In this document: one piece after another, positions 19,880-29,072 of the stretch
How the letters are laid out: every line of letters starts with the position of its first letter
Numbering within the stretch: position 1 is the first letter of the stretch
Assembly: GCF_004342285.1 (NCBI RefSeq)
Contig: NZ_SMCV01000010.1
Location: 124,001-188,000 of the forward strand
DNA from: Klebsiella sp. BIGb0138
GTDB lineage: Bacteria; Pseudomonadota; Gammaproteobacteria; Enterobacterales; Enterobacteriaceae
Direction of reading: 5' to 3'
Length of the DNA: 64,000 bases
Made by a program: the position numbers and the translations under genes
Notes under the pieces: model-generated
Told to the model about the DNA's origin: nothing
Seen by the model: only the letters and a program-made list of their open reading frames with translations
Databases searched by the model: none

Positions 19880-21802
19880 ATGACCCTATTGAGAGATGAA
19901 ATCCGCGATCATCCGGCAGAAGAGATGCTGTTTATTCGCCGCGCGGTGATTGCGTTTCTACTGGTGGTGGTCTGTTTTGGCGTGCTGATTTTTAACCTGT
20001 ACCGCTTACAGGTAAAGCAGCACGATTTTTATCAGACCCGATCGAATCAGAACGACATCAAAATGCTGCCTATCGCGCCGAGCCGTGGGCTAATTTTCGA
20101 TCGCAACGGCATCCCGCTGGTGCAAAACATCACCTTGTACCGACTGCAGGTGACCCCAGGCAAAATTCCCGATATCAACGCGCTGCTGCAGGCGTTAACG
20201 CCGATCGTCGATTTAACCCCGGACGATATCGCCAGCTTCCGCGATGATATGTCCCACAACAGCCGCTACAAAGAGGTGACCTTAAAATCGGCGTTGAGCG
20301 ATGTTGAAGTGGCGCGTTTTGCGGTAAACGAATTTCATTTCCCCGGCGTAACCGTGGAGAGCTATCAGCAGCGCGACTATCCCTACGGCGCAGAGCTGGC
20401 GCACGTCGTCGGCTATGTGTCGAAAATTAACGATAACGACCTGCAGAGGCTGGCCAAAAGCGGCGAGTCGGAGAATTATGCCGCTGATCGCAACATCGGC
20501 AAGCAGGGGATCGAAGGTTATTACGAGAAAGAGCTGCACGGCACCACCGGCTATCAGGAAGTGGAAGTGGATAACCACGGCCGCGTCGTGCGCTTGCTGA
20601 AAGAGGTTCCGCCGGTGGCCGGGAAAAATATCTACCTGACGCTGGATCTGCACCTGCAGCAATATATTGAAGGGGTGCTGAAGGGGCAGCGTGCGGCGGT
20701 AGTGGCGGTCGATCCGCGCGATGGCGGGGTGCTGGCGATGGTCTCCAGCCCCAGCTACGATCCGAATCCGTTTGTGAAGGGCATCGGTTATAAGGCCTAC
20801 CGCGCGCTACTCGATAACCCCGATCGCCCGCTGATTAACCGCGTCACCCAGGGGCTGTATCCGCCGGCGTCGACGGTGAAACCATACATGGCGCTATCGG
20901 CGCTCTCTGCCGGGGTGATTACGCCGACCACCACTTTCTTTGGCGCACCGACCTGGACGCTGCCGGGCACCCAGCGCCGCTACCGTGACTGGCTGAAAAC
21001 CGGGCATGGGATGCTGAACGTGACCAAGGCGATAGAAGAGTCGGCGGATACCTTCTTCTACCAGGTGGCGTTCGAGATGGGGATCGACCGGATCCACAGC
21101 TGGCTGAGCCAATTTGGCTACGGTCAGTCGACGGGTATCGATCTTAATGAGGAGTATGCCGGAGTGCTGCCCAGCCGCGAATGGAAGCAGAGGGTGCACA
21201 AAAAACCGTGGTATCAGGGAGATACCATTTCAGTCGGTATCGGCCAGGGCTACTGGATCGCCACGCCTATCCAGATGGTCAAGGCGCTGACCACGCTGCT
21301 TAACAACGGTAAAGTGAAAAATCCCCATCTGCTCTATTCCATGAAACGCGGTAATAAAGTGGAACGCTACCAGCCAGCGGAAAATACTCCGCAGGTCGGC
21401 GATCCGAAATCGCCGTACTGGGGTATTGTACGCAACGGGATGTACGGCATGGCGAACTTACCCAACGGAACCGGTTACAAGCTGTTCCATAGCGCACCGT
21501 ATCAGATTGCGGCGAAATCCGGGACCTCGCAGGTCTTTAGCCTGAAGGAAAACCAGACCTATAACGCGAAGATGATCCCGGTCAGACTGCGTGACCATAT
21601 CTTCTACACCTTGTTTGCGCCTTATCAGCATCCGAAGGTGGCGATGGCGCTGATTCTGGAAAACGGCGGCGGCGATGGGGTGGTGGCCGGGCCGACGGCG
21701 CGCGCCATTCTCGATCATATTTTTGATCCGGCCAATGCGCCGGACGTGGCCGAGGGCAGTGAAGCCGCTATTCCGCAGGTGGATAGCGCCGACGCGCAGT
21801 AG
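19880..21802 (+). CDS. Second penicillin-binding protein 2 (MrdA paralogue)
   Basis: 640 residues from the ATG at 19880 (a TTG nine bases earlier is in frame; the ATG start lines up best with E. coli MrdA). One N-terminal membrane helix (about 20-40), a dimerisation/pedestal domain, and a transpeptidase domain with the three active-site motifs: STVK (SxxK, about residue 325), SAD, and KSG. It is close to E. coli PBP2 along its whole length (SRG.IFDRNGIPL; EESADTFFYQVA), but it stands without rodA, so it is a paralogue of the housekeeping gene. Periplasmic peptidoglycan cross-linking during elongation is the expected activity. Confidence 0.92.
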   Translation: MTLLRDEIRDHPAEEMLFIRRAVIAFLLVVVCFGVLIFNLYRLQVKQHDFYQTRSNQNDIKMLPIAPSRGLIFDRNGIPLVQNITLYRLQVTPGKIPDINALLQALTPIVDLTPDDIASFRDDMSHNSRYKEVTLKSALSDVEVARFAVNEFHFPGVTVESYQQRDYPYGAELAHVVGYVSKINDNDLQRLAKSGESENYAADRNIGKQGIEGYYEKELHGTTGYQEVEVDNHGRVVRLLKEVPPVAGKNIYLTLDLHLQQYIEGVLKGQRAAVVAVDPRDGGVLAMVSSPSYDPNPFVKGIGYKAYRALLDNPDRPLINRVTQGLYPPASTVKPYMALSALSAGVITPTTTFFGAPTWTLPGTQRRYRDWLKTGHGMLNVTKAIEESADTFFYQVAFEMGIDRIHSWLSQFGYGQSTGIDLNEEYAGVLPSREWKQRVHKKPWYQGDTISVGIGQGYWIATPIQMVKALTTLLNNGKVKNPHLLYSMKRGNKVERYQPAENTPQVGDPKSPYWGIVRNGMYGMANLPNGTGYKLFHSAPYQIAAKSGTSQVFSLKENQTYNAKMIPVRLRDHIFYTLFAPYQHPKVAMALILENGGGDGVVAGPTARAILDHIFDPANAPDVAEGSEAAIPQVDSADAQ

Positions 21803-21807
21803 GATAT

Positions 21808-21833
21808 TGCCCGGCCATTGTGCTGGCCGGGCA
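21808..21833. terminator. Bidirectional hairpin between the PBP2 and SDR genes
   Basis: Perfect 10-bp stem TGCCCGGCCA (21808-21817)/TGGCCGGGCA (21824-21833) in the 36-base gap between two convergent genes. The flanking T-tracts are weak, but position and stability suggest a shared terminator. Confidence 0.65.
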
Positions 21834-21838
21834 TACCT

Positions 21839-22585
21839 TCAGGCGGTAAAGCCGCCGTCGACTTTAAATCCTGCGCCGTTAACGTAGGAGGATTCCGGAC
21901 CAGCAAGCCAGCTGACCAGATTCGCCACTTCCTCAGGGTTGCCGAGCCGTTTTTGCGGATTCGCCTGGCGTAGCCACTCGCCAATGTCACCGGTGCCCGG
22001 CGTCATATCGCTGACCACCGGCCCCGGCTGAACGTCATTCACCGTAATGCCGCGTTCGGCTAAATCCCACGCCAGCCCTCTGACCATCCGCGCCACCGCC
22101 GCTTTGGTCAACCCGTAGACGGTCGAACCGGGCGCCCCGGCTTTTTCGCCGGCGATGCTGCCGGTGGTGATAATGCGTCCGCCGCGGCGCAGATGCGCCA
22201 GCGCGGCGTTCACCGCCACAAACGGGCCGCGGACGTTAACCGCATACATGCGGTCAAAATCCGCCAGCGAAAAATCATCAATCGGGCCGGTTTTCAGCAT
22301 GCCGGCGTTGTACACCAGAATATCCAGTCCGCCAAGGGCCGTCGCCGCGCGCTTGACGGCGTCGGACAGCGCGACCGGGTCGGCGCTGTCCGCCTGCAAC
22401 GCCTGCACGTTTTGCCCCGCCTGCTGAAACTCCGCCAGCCGTTGCGCAATGTGCTGAGACGGGGTAACCCACGTAAAGGCGACCGCGGCGCCGTCGGCTG
22501 CCAGCTTCGCGACAATGGCCGCGCCTATGCCGCGCGAGCCGCCAATGACCAGGGCTGTTTTACCGCTGAGTGCTGCTGTTGTCAT
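21839..22585 (-). CDS. SDR-family NAD(P)-dependent oxidoreductase
   Basis: 248 residues. The Rossmann dinucleotide motif GGSRGIGAAI (about 15-24) is followed by an NAG-type segment (VYNAGML), a catalytic Ser (TTGSIAGEK) and a YGLTK motif (YxxxK). The end, VNGAGFKVDGGFTA, is typical of FabG-like dehydrogenases. Substrate unknown. It lies downstream of a TetR gene on the same strand, but a strong terminator separates them and each gene has its own copy of a 20-bp operator-like repeat, so it is probably repressed by that TetR. Confidence 0.9.
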   Translation of the reverse strand: MTTAALSGKTALVIGGSRGIGAAIVAKLAADGAAVAFTWVTPSQHIAQRLAEFQQAGQNVQALQADSADPVALSDAVKRAATALGGLDILVYNAGMLKTGPIDDFSLADFDRMYAVNVRGPFVAVNAALAHLRRGGRIITTGSIAGEKAGAPGSTVYGLTKAAVARMVRGLAWDLAERGITVNDVQPGPVVSDMTPGTGDIGEWLRQANPQKRLGNPEEVANLVSWLAGPESSYVNGAGFKVDGGFTA

Positions 22586-22592
22586 TTCTCAC

Positions 22593-22613
22593 TCCTTTCT
22601 GGATTGATTAGTC
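22593..22613 (-). promoter_or_regulatory. TetR operator-like repeat, SDR copy
   Basis: TCCTTTCTGGATTGATTAGTC (21 bases on +, read in two parts: TCCTTTCTGG and ATTGATTAGTC) repeats at 23231-23251 with only two changes, each time just upstream of a gene start. The part matching CCAGAAAGGAG on the - strand also contains the SDR gene's ribosome binding site. Confidence 0.6.
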
Positions 22614-22632
22614 TAAAATAAGGCCAAAAAAA

Positions 22633-22647
22633 GCTCCCCAAGGGAGC
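22633..22647 (-). terminator. Intrinsic terminator of the TetR gene
   Basis: GCTCCC (22633-22638)/GGGAGC (22642-22647) with a 3-base loop; on the - strand a run of seven U residues follows. It lies three bases after the TetR stop and separates it from the SDR gene. Confidence 0.85.
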
Positions 22648-22649
22648 GG

Positions 22650-23216
22650 TTACAGATTTCGCAGGGCGATATCGATGGTTTGTCGCAGGCTGTCCGCCGT
22701 TGCGCCGGCGCGGGCGCTGATCTTCAGGCCATTCAGCAAGGTGCCCAGATAGCGGGCGGCGGCACCCGGATCGAGGCGACTGTCGATTTCGCCGCACCGC
22801 TGCCCCTCGTGAATTCGAGCCTCCAGCGCCGCCAGCAGGCGCCGCGCGGCCGCCTCGCCAATGGCCACGATTTCCGGGTCGCTGGTGCCAAACTCGCAGA
22901 TCGCGCTGACGCCGAGGCAACCCTGTTCCGCCGGACGGCGGGCGAACCTCACCAGCGCATGGTTGAGGGCCGCTTTTGCCGGTGCCGCTTCCGCCATGCT
23001 GCGGATAATGTCGCTCACGCTATCGTCGGTATAGCGGAAGAGCGCCCGCAGATAGAGCTGGCGCTTGTCGCCAAAGGTGTCATAGAGGCTCTGACGGCTA
23101 ATGCCCATTGCTTTGAGCAGGGTGCCGGTAGAGGCTCCGCTGAAACCACGATCGGCAAATACCGTAATCGCTTTGTCCAGCGCCTCGTTTTCATCGAATG
23201 CTTTATTTCTCGCCAT
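22650..23216 (-). CDS. TetR-family repressor
   Basis: 188 residues. N-terminal helix-turn-helix (about 8-55; ADRGFSGASTGTLLKAMGISRQSLYDTFGDKRQLYLRAL in separate parts) is of the TetR type; the C-terminal half is a ligand-binding helical domain with RRPAEQGCLGVSAICEF, seen in NemR/AcrR-like repressors that sense electrophiles. The single Cys in QGCLG could be a sensor, but this is inference. The gene is followed by a terminator and then the SDR gene. An imperfect 21-bp repeat lies upstream of both genes, suggesting self-repression and control of the SDR. Confidence 0.9.
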   Translation of the reverse strand: MARNKAFDENEALDKAITVFADRGFSGASTGTLLKAMGISRQSLYDTFGDKRQLYLRALFRYTDDSVSDIIRSMAEAAPAKAALNHALVRFARRPAEQGCLGVSAICEFGTSDPEIVAIGEAAARRLLAALEARIHEGQRCGEIDSRLDPGAAARYLGTLLNGLKISARAGATADSLRQTIDIALRNL

Positions 23217-23230
23217 GGCCGCAACTGTAG

Positions 23231-23251
23231 TCCTTTCTGGACTGATGAGTC
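23231..23251 (-). promoter_or_regulatory. TetR operator-like repeat, tetR copy
   Basis: Second copy of the repeat at 22593-22613, with a better dyad GACT-GATG-AGTC (23240-23251). It sits 15 bases upstream of the tetR start codon. Confidence 0.6.
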
Positions 23252-23338
23252 AATAATGACTTTTTGCCGATTTGTGCGTACTCAGGTTGTTGCTGATGCG
23301 GTTCGACAAGAAGACTGAATGTGGCGGTTCAGCAGGGC

Positions 23339-23362
23339 GTCAGCCAGCATACTCTGGCTGAC
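23339..23362 (-). terminator. Hairpin after the sugar operon
   Basis: Perfect 9-bp stem GTCAGCCAG (23339-23347)/CTGGCTGAC (23354-23362), 14 bases beyond the stop of the last gene of the - strand sugar operon. No clear U-tract follows on that strand. Confidence 0.55.
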
Positions 23363-23376
23363 GTTTCATAGCGAGT

Positions 23377-24756
23377 TCAGGCTTGACTCACTTCTGCACT
23401 GATTTGCTCAAGTGATTTATCTTTTGTTTCCGTGACATAAAATACGTTAACCAGGAACCATAACAAACAGCAGATCCCATATAAAAAGAAAGGGAAGCTT
23501 CCATTAAACATGCGGTTTAGCGTCATGCTGTTGGTCAGCATCGGAAATGTTTGTGAAACAATAAAACTACCCGTCCAGATCAGTAGCGTGGCCCACGACA
23601 TTAGTTTATCGCGGATCGCATTGGGCGCCAGCTCCGGGATGATGATCCATAAAATAGGACCAATGGTTCCGCCGAAAAAGAGAATATAAACAATCATAAT
23701 GCCCAGCATAAAAATATGAGTGATACCGATCCAGATGAGAATTCCCAGCAGCGTGATGGCGAGGAAGCAGACGAACGATCCAATAATAAGTAATTTTCTG
23801 CGCCCGTATTTCTCTACGTTATATACCGCCCACAGTGCTGCGGCAAAGAAAGCGACCCCGATAATAATCTGCTGATAATAAGCTGTTTTTTCAGTGGCAA
23901 TGCCGATACTTTCGAACAGCACATTGCCATAATACAGTACAGCGTTAATCCCGCAGAGGTTAGCCAGCAAGGCCATAGCCATGATGGTGAATGAGACTTT
24001 ACGATATCTTTTTGATAAGACGTGTTCATTTCCGATGCCGATTTTTTGCTGCTGAAAGGAACGCTTTATTTCGCTAATGGCGGCCTGACTATCATATTCC
24101 TGACCGTGGATAGATTTCAGGATAAACCCAGCCTCATCTTCGCGGCCTTTATTAATTAACCAACGAGGCGACTCCGGTAAAAAGAATGTCAAAAGCATAA
24201 ATATACCGCCGGGAACCGACATGGCACCGAGCATAAACCGCCAGGAGTACTGCGTGGCCCACCCGGGATCCGCTGTCCAACCGGCAACCAGGGCATTGAC
24301 CAGATAGACAGAAAGGATCCCGAAGGCGATCATCATCTGATAAAAGCCGAGCGTCTTACCGCGAATTTGCCTGGCCGCAATTTCACCGATATACGCGGGG
24401 GCGCTAGCAGAGCCCAGACCTACGCCGATCCCGCCAGCGATTCTGAAGATGATAAACAGAGTGAAATTATACGGGAACGCCGTTCCCATTCCGGCGAGAA
24501 AAACCAGCCCTCCGGTAATCATTAACGCCTTTTTTCTGCCCAACGCGTTGGTGATAAACTGGCTGCTGAAGGCTCCGATCATAAAACCGAGTACGACGGA
24601 CGACACGGCCCATCCGGTACCGATAGCATCGAGGGAAAAATAGTTTTTCAGATGCGCTATCGCCCCGGCTATCACCGCTGAGTCAAATCCATATAACAAA
24701 CCGGCGAGGGAGGCAATGAAGGACAACTTATAACTCATGGCGTATGTCGTTTTCAT
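23377..24756 (-). CDS. MFS sugar porter (first of two in this operon)
   Basis: 459 residues, about 12 membrane helices, with sugar-porter hallmarks: GLLYGFDSAVIAGA in helix 1, NALGRKKAL loop, PESPRWLINKGR after helix 6 and an ETKDKSLEQI end. The family are inner-membrane sugar:H+ symporters such as XylE, AraE and GalP. It overlaps the RbsD-like gene by four bases and is the last gene of a six-gene operon. Its codon usage looks more AT-rich than the neighbouring operons, which hints at a different origin for the locus. Confidence 0.9.
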   Translation of the reverse strand: MKTTYAMSYKLSFIASLAGLLYGFDSAVIAGAIAHLKNYFSLDAIGTGWAVSSVVLGFMIGAFSSQFITNALGRKKALMITGGLVFLAGMGTAFPYNFTLFIIFRIAGGIGVGLGSASAPAYIGEIAARQIRGKTLGFYQMMIAFGILSVYLVNALVAGWTADPGWATQYSWRFMLGAMSVPGGIFMLLTFFLPESPRWLINKGREDEAGFILKSIHGQEYDSQAAISEIKRSFQQQKIGIGNEHVLSKRYRKVSFTIMAMALLANLCGINAVLYYGNVLFESIGIATEKTAYYQQIIIGVAFFAAALWAVYNVEKYGRRKLLIIGSFVCFLAITLLGILIWIGITHIFMLGIMIVYILFFGGTIGPILWIIIPELAPNAIRDKLMSWATLLIWTGSFIVSQTFPMLTNSMTLNRMFNGSFPFFLYGICCLLWFLVNVFYVTETKDKSLEQISAEVSQA

Positions 24757-25265
24757 TTTGTTCCCCGCTCGTTTTTTATGACGGGAATCGCGCCACTTTT
24801 GATTCTGGCCGATCTCGCAACATATTCGGGAATGATTTGCATTGAATCGTCAAACCAGGCGTCAGGATCGGTGCTTGCCACCAGGGCGAAGTTGCCCCAG
24901 GGCATTAAGGACCCGGAACGAATAATGACTTTAGCGCTGCCGTAGATTTCAGCAACTAATCTGGTGTGCGGAATTAAAGTAAAATCGGCTCCTGAACCAG
25001 TAAATATTTCAGTGACGCGCTGCAGAAGATTTGGGTTTTTTTGCGGGATCGCATCGGCAAAAATAACATTCTCAATAAAAATTTCATTTCTCAGGACGGA
25101 AAGAATATCAAGCAAATCAATCATGCCGGCATAAAAAGCCAGATCGATTCGCTGGACATGGGTTGGGATTGGGGCGCCTGCGTCGGTCACTAATATAATA
25201 TCCCCGTGGCCCAAACTGGCCAGGGCTGCGGCGATCTGCGGATGTAGGATTTTACCAGGTCTCAT
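24753..25265 (-). CDS. RbsD/FucU-family sugar mutarotase
   Basis: 170 residues. The N-terminal block LGHGDIILVTDAGAPIP carries the His and Asp that RbsD/FucU enzymes use to interconvert sugar anomers or ring forms. It is about 30 residues longer than E. coli RbsD (139), with extra sequence at the C-terminus. It would prepare the imported sugar for the kinase encoded upstream. The start codon coincides with CAT at 25263-25265; the stop overlaps the next porter gene. The sugar is unknown. Confidence 0.85.
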   Translation of the reverse strand: MRPGKILHPQIAAALASLGHGDIILVTDAGAPIPTHVQRIDLAFYAGMIDLLDILSVLRNEIFIENVIFADAIPQKNPNLLQRVTEIFTGSGADFTLIPHTRLVAEIYGSAKVIIRSGSLMPWGNFALVASTDPDAWFDDSMQIIPEYVARSARIKSGAIPVIKNERGTK

Positions 25266-25346
25266 AATGTTCTCCGGTTATAATTATTTATGCTTACAGA
25301 CAAATAGGTAAGATAGTGCGCTATGTCTCCTGGCGGTGAATAGCCA

Positions 25347-26729
25347 TTATTGACGATGAAGTTCGGCTTCAATCTCCTCGAGTGTTTTGCCTTTAGTTTC
25401 CGGAACCATCCACAATACAAAAATCAGCGCGGCCACCGAAATTCCGGAAAAAATAAAGAAAGTATTTGCTGCGCTAATATTTTCTACCAGAACCGGGAAA
25501 TAGCGTGAAACGAAGAAATTACCCCCCCATAATGCAAAGGTCGCAATTGAAACGGCGATGCCGCGAACGTGAATAGGGAAAATTTCAGCGATGATGACAT
25601 AGGCTACCGTACCGTAAGATACGGCGAAAATTGCCACATAGGCCAGAATACAAATTAGCAAGAGCGTAGTTTGCGTTTCACTGGCGCGAAACAGCATACC
25701 TGTACAACTGAGGGTGAGAGCCATCCCTGCTGAGCCGAAAATCAGCAACGAGCGGCGGCCAACCTTATCGATTATCCACATAGAGAGCAGTGTTGAAATA
25801 ACCAATGTTAATCCGATAAGCACGGTAAAGGACATCGCACCGCTGACATCCACTCCCGCTGTTTTAAATATTTCAGGAGCGTAATAAAAAATCGCGTTGA
25901 TGCCGGTAATCTGCTGAAAGAGTGCGACGCAGAAACCGATAACCAGCGCTTTGCGTAAACGCGGGGTGAATAGTTCGCTCAGCCGCGAAGGGGAATCAGT
26001 CAATAACGCGGACTTAATGGCTTCAAGCTGTTCACAGGCCGTTGCTTCATCCGGATTTATTTTGCGCAATACCTGCAGACCCTGCGCATCTCGCCCTTTA
26101 CGTATCAGCCAACGTGGGCTCTCCGGTACCCAGACCAGAAGCACCAGAAAAAGGAGCGCGGGCGCAATACCCGTGGCAAAAATGAGGCGCCAGCCGTGTT
26201 CAATATTCCATGCTTCGCTGGCCTGGCTGGCAATAACTGCGGCAATGGAAAAAATCGCCAGATTACCCACACAGTTGAATAGCTGATTCAGCGAGACCAG
26301 GCGGCCGCGGATATGGGCGGGAGAGACCTCCGCAATATAGAGCGGGGCAATCGTCGTTTCCACGCCGATACCGACGCCCACCAGAATGCGAAACCCCGCC
26401 AGCATCTCTGAAGAGCTCGCCATGGCTTCGCCCAGCACGCCGAAGATAAAAATCAGCGCCGTCAGTAACAGGACCTTTTTTCTTCCCACGGCGTCGGAAA
26501 GCGGGCCTGCCAGCGCCACGCCGATGATACACCCGACGATGATGGATGAGGTTACCCAGCCAATACCGTCGGCATCAAGTGCGAATCTGTTTTGCAAAAA
26601 GCCAACAGAACCCGAAATACTGCCGTTATCAAAACCAAACAGGAATCCGCCGACGGCGGTAACGATTGAAATCAACAGGACGTTACGCATCCAGACATTT
26701 TTTGCGCTGACATGTACATGACTGACCAT
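25347..26729 (-). CDS. MFS sugar porter (second in this operon)
   Basis: 460 residues from the ATG at 26729, which has GGAGAG at the right distance; a longer open frame starting at 26789 overlaps the kinase gene and is unlikely. Motifs: GGFLFGFDNGSISG, DAVGRKKVL, PESPRWLIRKGR, QQITGINAIFYYAPEIF and PETKGKTLEEIE, all those of XylE/GalP/inositol-type porters. A second porter in the same operon suggests two related substrates, or import and export. Inner membrane. Confidence 0.92.
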   Translation of the reverse strand: MVSHVHVSAKNVWMRNVLLISIVTAVGGFLFGFDNGSISGSVGFLQNRFALDADGIGWVTSSIIVGCIIGVALAGPLSDAVGRKKVLLLTALIFIFGVLGEAMASSSEMLAGFRILVGVGIGVETTIAPLYIAEVSPAHIRGRLVSLNQLFNCVGNLAIFSIAAVIASQASEAWNIEHGWRLIFATGIAPALLFLVLLVWVPESPRWLIRKGRDAQGLQVLRKINPDEATACEQLEAIKSALLTDSPSRLSELFTPRLRKALVIGFCVALFQQITGINAIFYYAPEIFKTAGVDVSGAMSFTVLIGLTLVISTLLSMWIIDKVGRRSLLIFGSAGMALTLSCTGMLFRASETQTTLLLICILAYVAIFAVSYGTVAYVIIAEIFPIHVRGIAVSIATFALWGGNFFVSRYFPVLVENISAANTFFIFSGISVAALIFVLWMVPETKGKTLEEIEAELHRQ

Positions 26730-26743
26730 AATACTCTCCGTTA

Positions 26744-27709
26744 TCAAGCGGGTGAGCGTGGCGGTATTGAAATAGCGCGTACCGCGCAACGATTTTGCAA
26801 TGTTGCAAGATTGATGTTGGTCGCGAGCCCGGCAGTTGAGCTGGCGGCATTCGCGGCGCCGCAGGCTGCCGCCAGCTTCAGATGCTCGACCCAGCCAGCC
26901 TGTGGCCGGGAAAGCAGACTGGCAATCAGCCCCGCGCAGTAGGCATCTCCGGAGCCAACGGGGCTGGCGGTTATCACGGAGGGGGCGGTGAGTTCGAAAT
27001 TGCCATCCGGCGTCAGGGCCTGCGTCGGGCGCGGTCCATCGGTGATAATCACGCAGCGGACCCCCTGCGCCAACCAGACTGCCGGGAGATCCTGCTGCGC
27101 TGTCGCGTTGGCCTGGCGCAGTTCATCGCGGTTGATTTTGATAATATCCGGGTGCGCGCTGGCAGCGTGCAGCAGCGCGGCGCCGTGCGTATCAAGTAGC
27201 GAAAGCACACCGCGGGCGCGTGCCAACGTGATCCAGCGCCCGTACTCGTCAGGAGGCAAGTTTTTTGCCAGCGAACCGGTGCAAATCAAAGCATCAGCAT
27301 GCGCTATTTCTTGCTGCAGCAAGGTATGAAGGCGCTGATGCTCCTCCGGGCGAATTGGCGGACCTCCGGCGTTGTAGACGCTGGCGTTTTCAGGTGAATC
27401 CACCTCTGTTATCACCTCGCAAATGCGGGTGCTGCCGGCGATATCGCACCAGCATCCTTCCAGCGCCTCCTGGCGCAGAAGATCACCGCACAGCCGTCCC
27501 GTCGCGCCGCCGAGGAAGCCCAGCAGCAGTGGCGCTGGCGCATCAGGCAGGTGCTGGCGCAGCTGCTGGAGTACCCGCGCCACATTTACCCCTTTGCCCC
27601 CGGCCAGGGTTTTATCATCCAGCAAGCGATGAACCTCGCCAGGCCGTTGTTTATCAACCAGCAGCAACCGTTCGATAGCCGTATTCAACGAAGCGATGAT
27701 GACTTTCAT
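26744..27709 (-). CDS. PfkB-family kinase, LacC/FruK type
   Basis: 321 residues. AGGKGVNVARVL near the N-terminus is the signature of the 1-phosphofructokinase/tagatose-6-phosphate kinase branch, which phosphorylates a sugar phosphate. The C-terminal anion-hole and catalytic-base motif reads GSGDAYCAG (Asp as base). It overlaps the FGGY kinase gene by four bases, so the two kinases are coupled. Together they could make a sugar bisphosphate, the type of substrate an aldolase cleaves. Substrate is inference. Confidence 0.88.
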   Translation of the reverse strand: MKVIIASLNTAIERLLLVDKQRPGEVHRLLDDKTLAGGKGVNVARVLQQLRQHLPDAPAPLLLGFLGGATGRLCGDLLRQEALEGCWCDIAGSTRICEVITEVDSPENASVYNAGGPPIRPEEHQRLHTLLQQEIAHADALICTGSLAKNLPPDEYGRWITLARARGVLSLLDTHGAALLHAASAHPDIIKINRDELRQANATAQQDLPAVWLAQGVRCVIITDGPRPTQALTPDGNFELTAPSVITASPVGSGDAYCAGLIASLLSRPQAGWVEHLKLAAACGAANAASSTAGLATNINLATLQNRCAVRAISIPPRSPA

Positions 27710-29049
27710 AATTGGTCCTCCCGGTGGGTGGCAATAAACCAGCTTTCACGGGCAATCATCGCTGCCCCCATTGCAACGGGTTCACTTAATTCGCTGGCGA
27801 AGAGCGGTATTTTCCAGCGGCGTTTACGGTGTTCAACCATTTCCGAACGCTGGAACAGGGAGCCCATCAGCACGGCGTCCTGGGGACGAATAGCCCCAAT
27901 TTCACACATATGGGTAAGCAGCCGATAGGCGCGATCGGCAATGTGGTTGAGGGTGGCCTGAACTAACCCGGCAGGACGAATGCCGGCATGCAGATGATGC
28001 AGGGAGAAAAGTCCCTGGTCTTCGTTTTCATCGACGGAAACCGACACGCTGTTGCCGTCTGTTTCGATCAACAGATCGTGGAAAAGTGGGTCATACTCAC
28101 CCTGATAGAGCAGTTCGGCGAGGGTCTGGATTATTTTCCCGGAAGGGGTTGCGCAGCCCATCACAAACTCGCCGGCTTTCCATGTGCGTTCGATGTCGAT
28201 TTCAAGCTTCCAGGCAATCTGTGGATCCGGAAAGTGGGGGGTTAATACCATCAGATATTCTGAGGTGCCTATCGAATCGAAAACATGGGTCGGCTGGTTG
28301 TGTTGAACCGCTAACGCACCGACGATCTGGTCATGCCCGCCCATAAATACGCGGGCTCCCTGACACAAGGCTACCCCCGGCAGCGCTTGCGCTTGAATTT
28401 CTCCGCAGCATTCGCCGGTATCGGCCGGCGTCGGGAATAGCTCTGGCGCAATCTCCAGCCGCGCCAGAGTCGGTTCATGCGGTTGCATGCTTTTTAAATC
28501 AAAGCACTGTGAATGCGTCAGTTGTGATGTGCCGCCGCGCCATTCTCCGGTTAAGCGCCATATGATAAAGCTGCCAAAGTCCACCCAGCGGTCGATATGA
28601 CGCCAGATATCTCCGTGGTGTCGGCGTATCCAGCTTAATCGCTGCGGACTTTGGTTAGGCCGTGAACGCATACCGGAGATGGCATAGTGTTCCTCGCTGT
28701 CCAGCCAGCTGTGAGTCTCCTTATCCAGCGCGGAGACGGGATAGTTTTCCCACCATGCCAGGGAAGGGTAGAGAATGTCTCCGCGTTGATTAACGGCAAC
28801 GGATTCTTCTTGTCCGAAAGTTCCGATAGAAAGGGCGGCCAACGGACCGCAGGCCCGCGCTTCCGCGCGGGAGTAATCGGCAATCAGTATCGCCAGCACC
28901 TGCCATACGGCTTGCGCATCGTGGAAGGTTAATCCGTCACGTTGCAGGACGGGAGTGCGGCACTTTTTCACGGGTAAAAGCGTGCCTTCCTCGCTGATAC
29001 CGATGATTTTGATATGTGTGGTGCCAATATCTATACCGAGAAACCACAT
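27706..29049 (-). CDS. FGGY-family carbohydrate kinase
   Basis: 447 residues from the ATG at 29049 (MWFLGIDIGTTHIK; a TTG 15 bases upstream is a poorer start). The phosphate-1 motif GIDIGTTHIK opens the N-terminal domain, and GGHDQIVGAL is the characteristic C-domain loop. FGGY kinases phosphorylate sugars or polyols such as xylulose, ribulose, glycerol, gluconate and AI-2. It is slightly short for the family (480-520). It lies between the flavoprotein and PfkB kinase genes. Exact substrate unknown. Confidence 0.88.
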   Translation of the reverse strand: MWFLGIDIGTTHIKIIGISEEGTLLPVKKCRTPVLQRDGLTFHDAQAVWQVLAILIADYSRAEARACGPLAALSIGTFGQEESVAVNQRGDILYPSLAWWENYPVSALDKETHSWLDSEEHYAISGMRSRPNQSPQRLSWIRRHHGDIWRHIDRWVDFGSFIIWRLTGEWRGGTSQLTHSQCFDLKSMQPHEPTLARLEIAPELFPTPADTGECCGEIQAQALPGVALCQGARVFMGGHDQIVGALAVQHNQPTHVFDSIGTSEYLMVLTPHFPDPQIAWKLEIDIERTWKAGEFVMGCATPSGKIIQTLAELLYQGEYDPLFHDLLIETDGNSVSVSVDENEDQGLFSLHHLHAGIRPAGLVQATLNHIADRAYRLLTHMCEIGAIRPQDAVLMGSLFQRSEMVEHRKRRWKIPLFASELSEPVAMGAAMIARESWFIATHREDQL

Positions 29050-29072
29050 CGTGATGACCCTCAATGTCGCGT

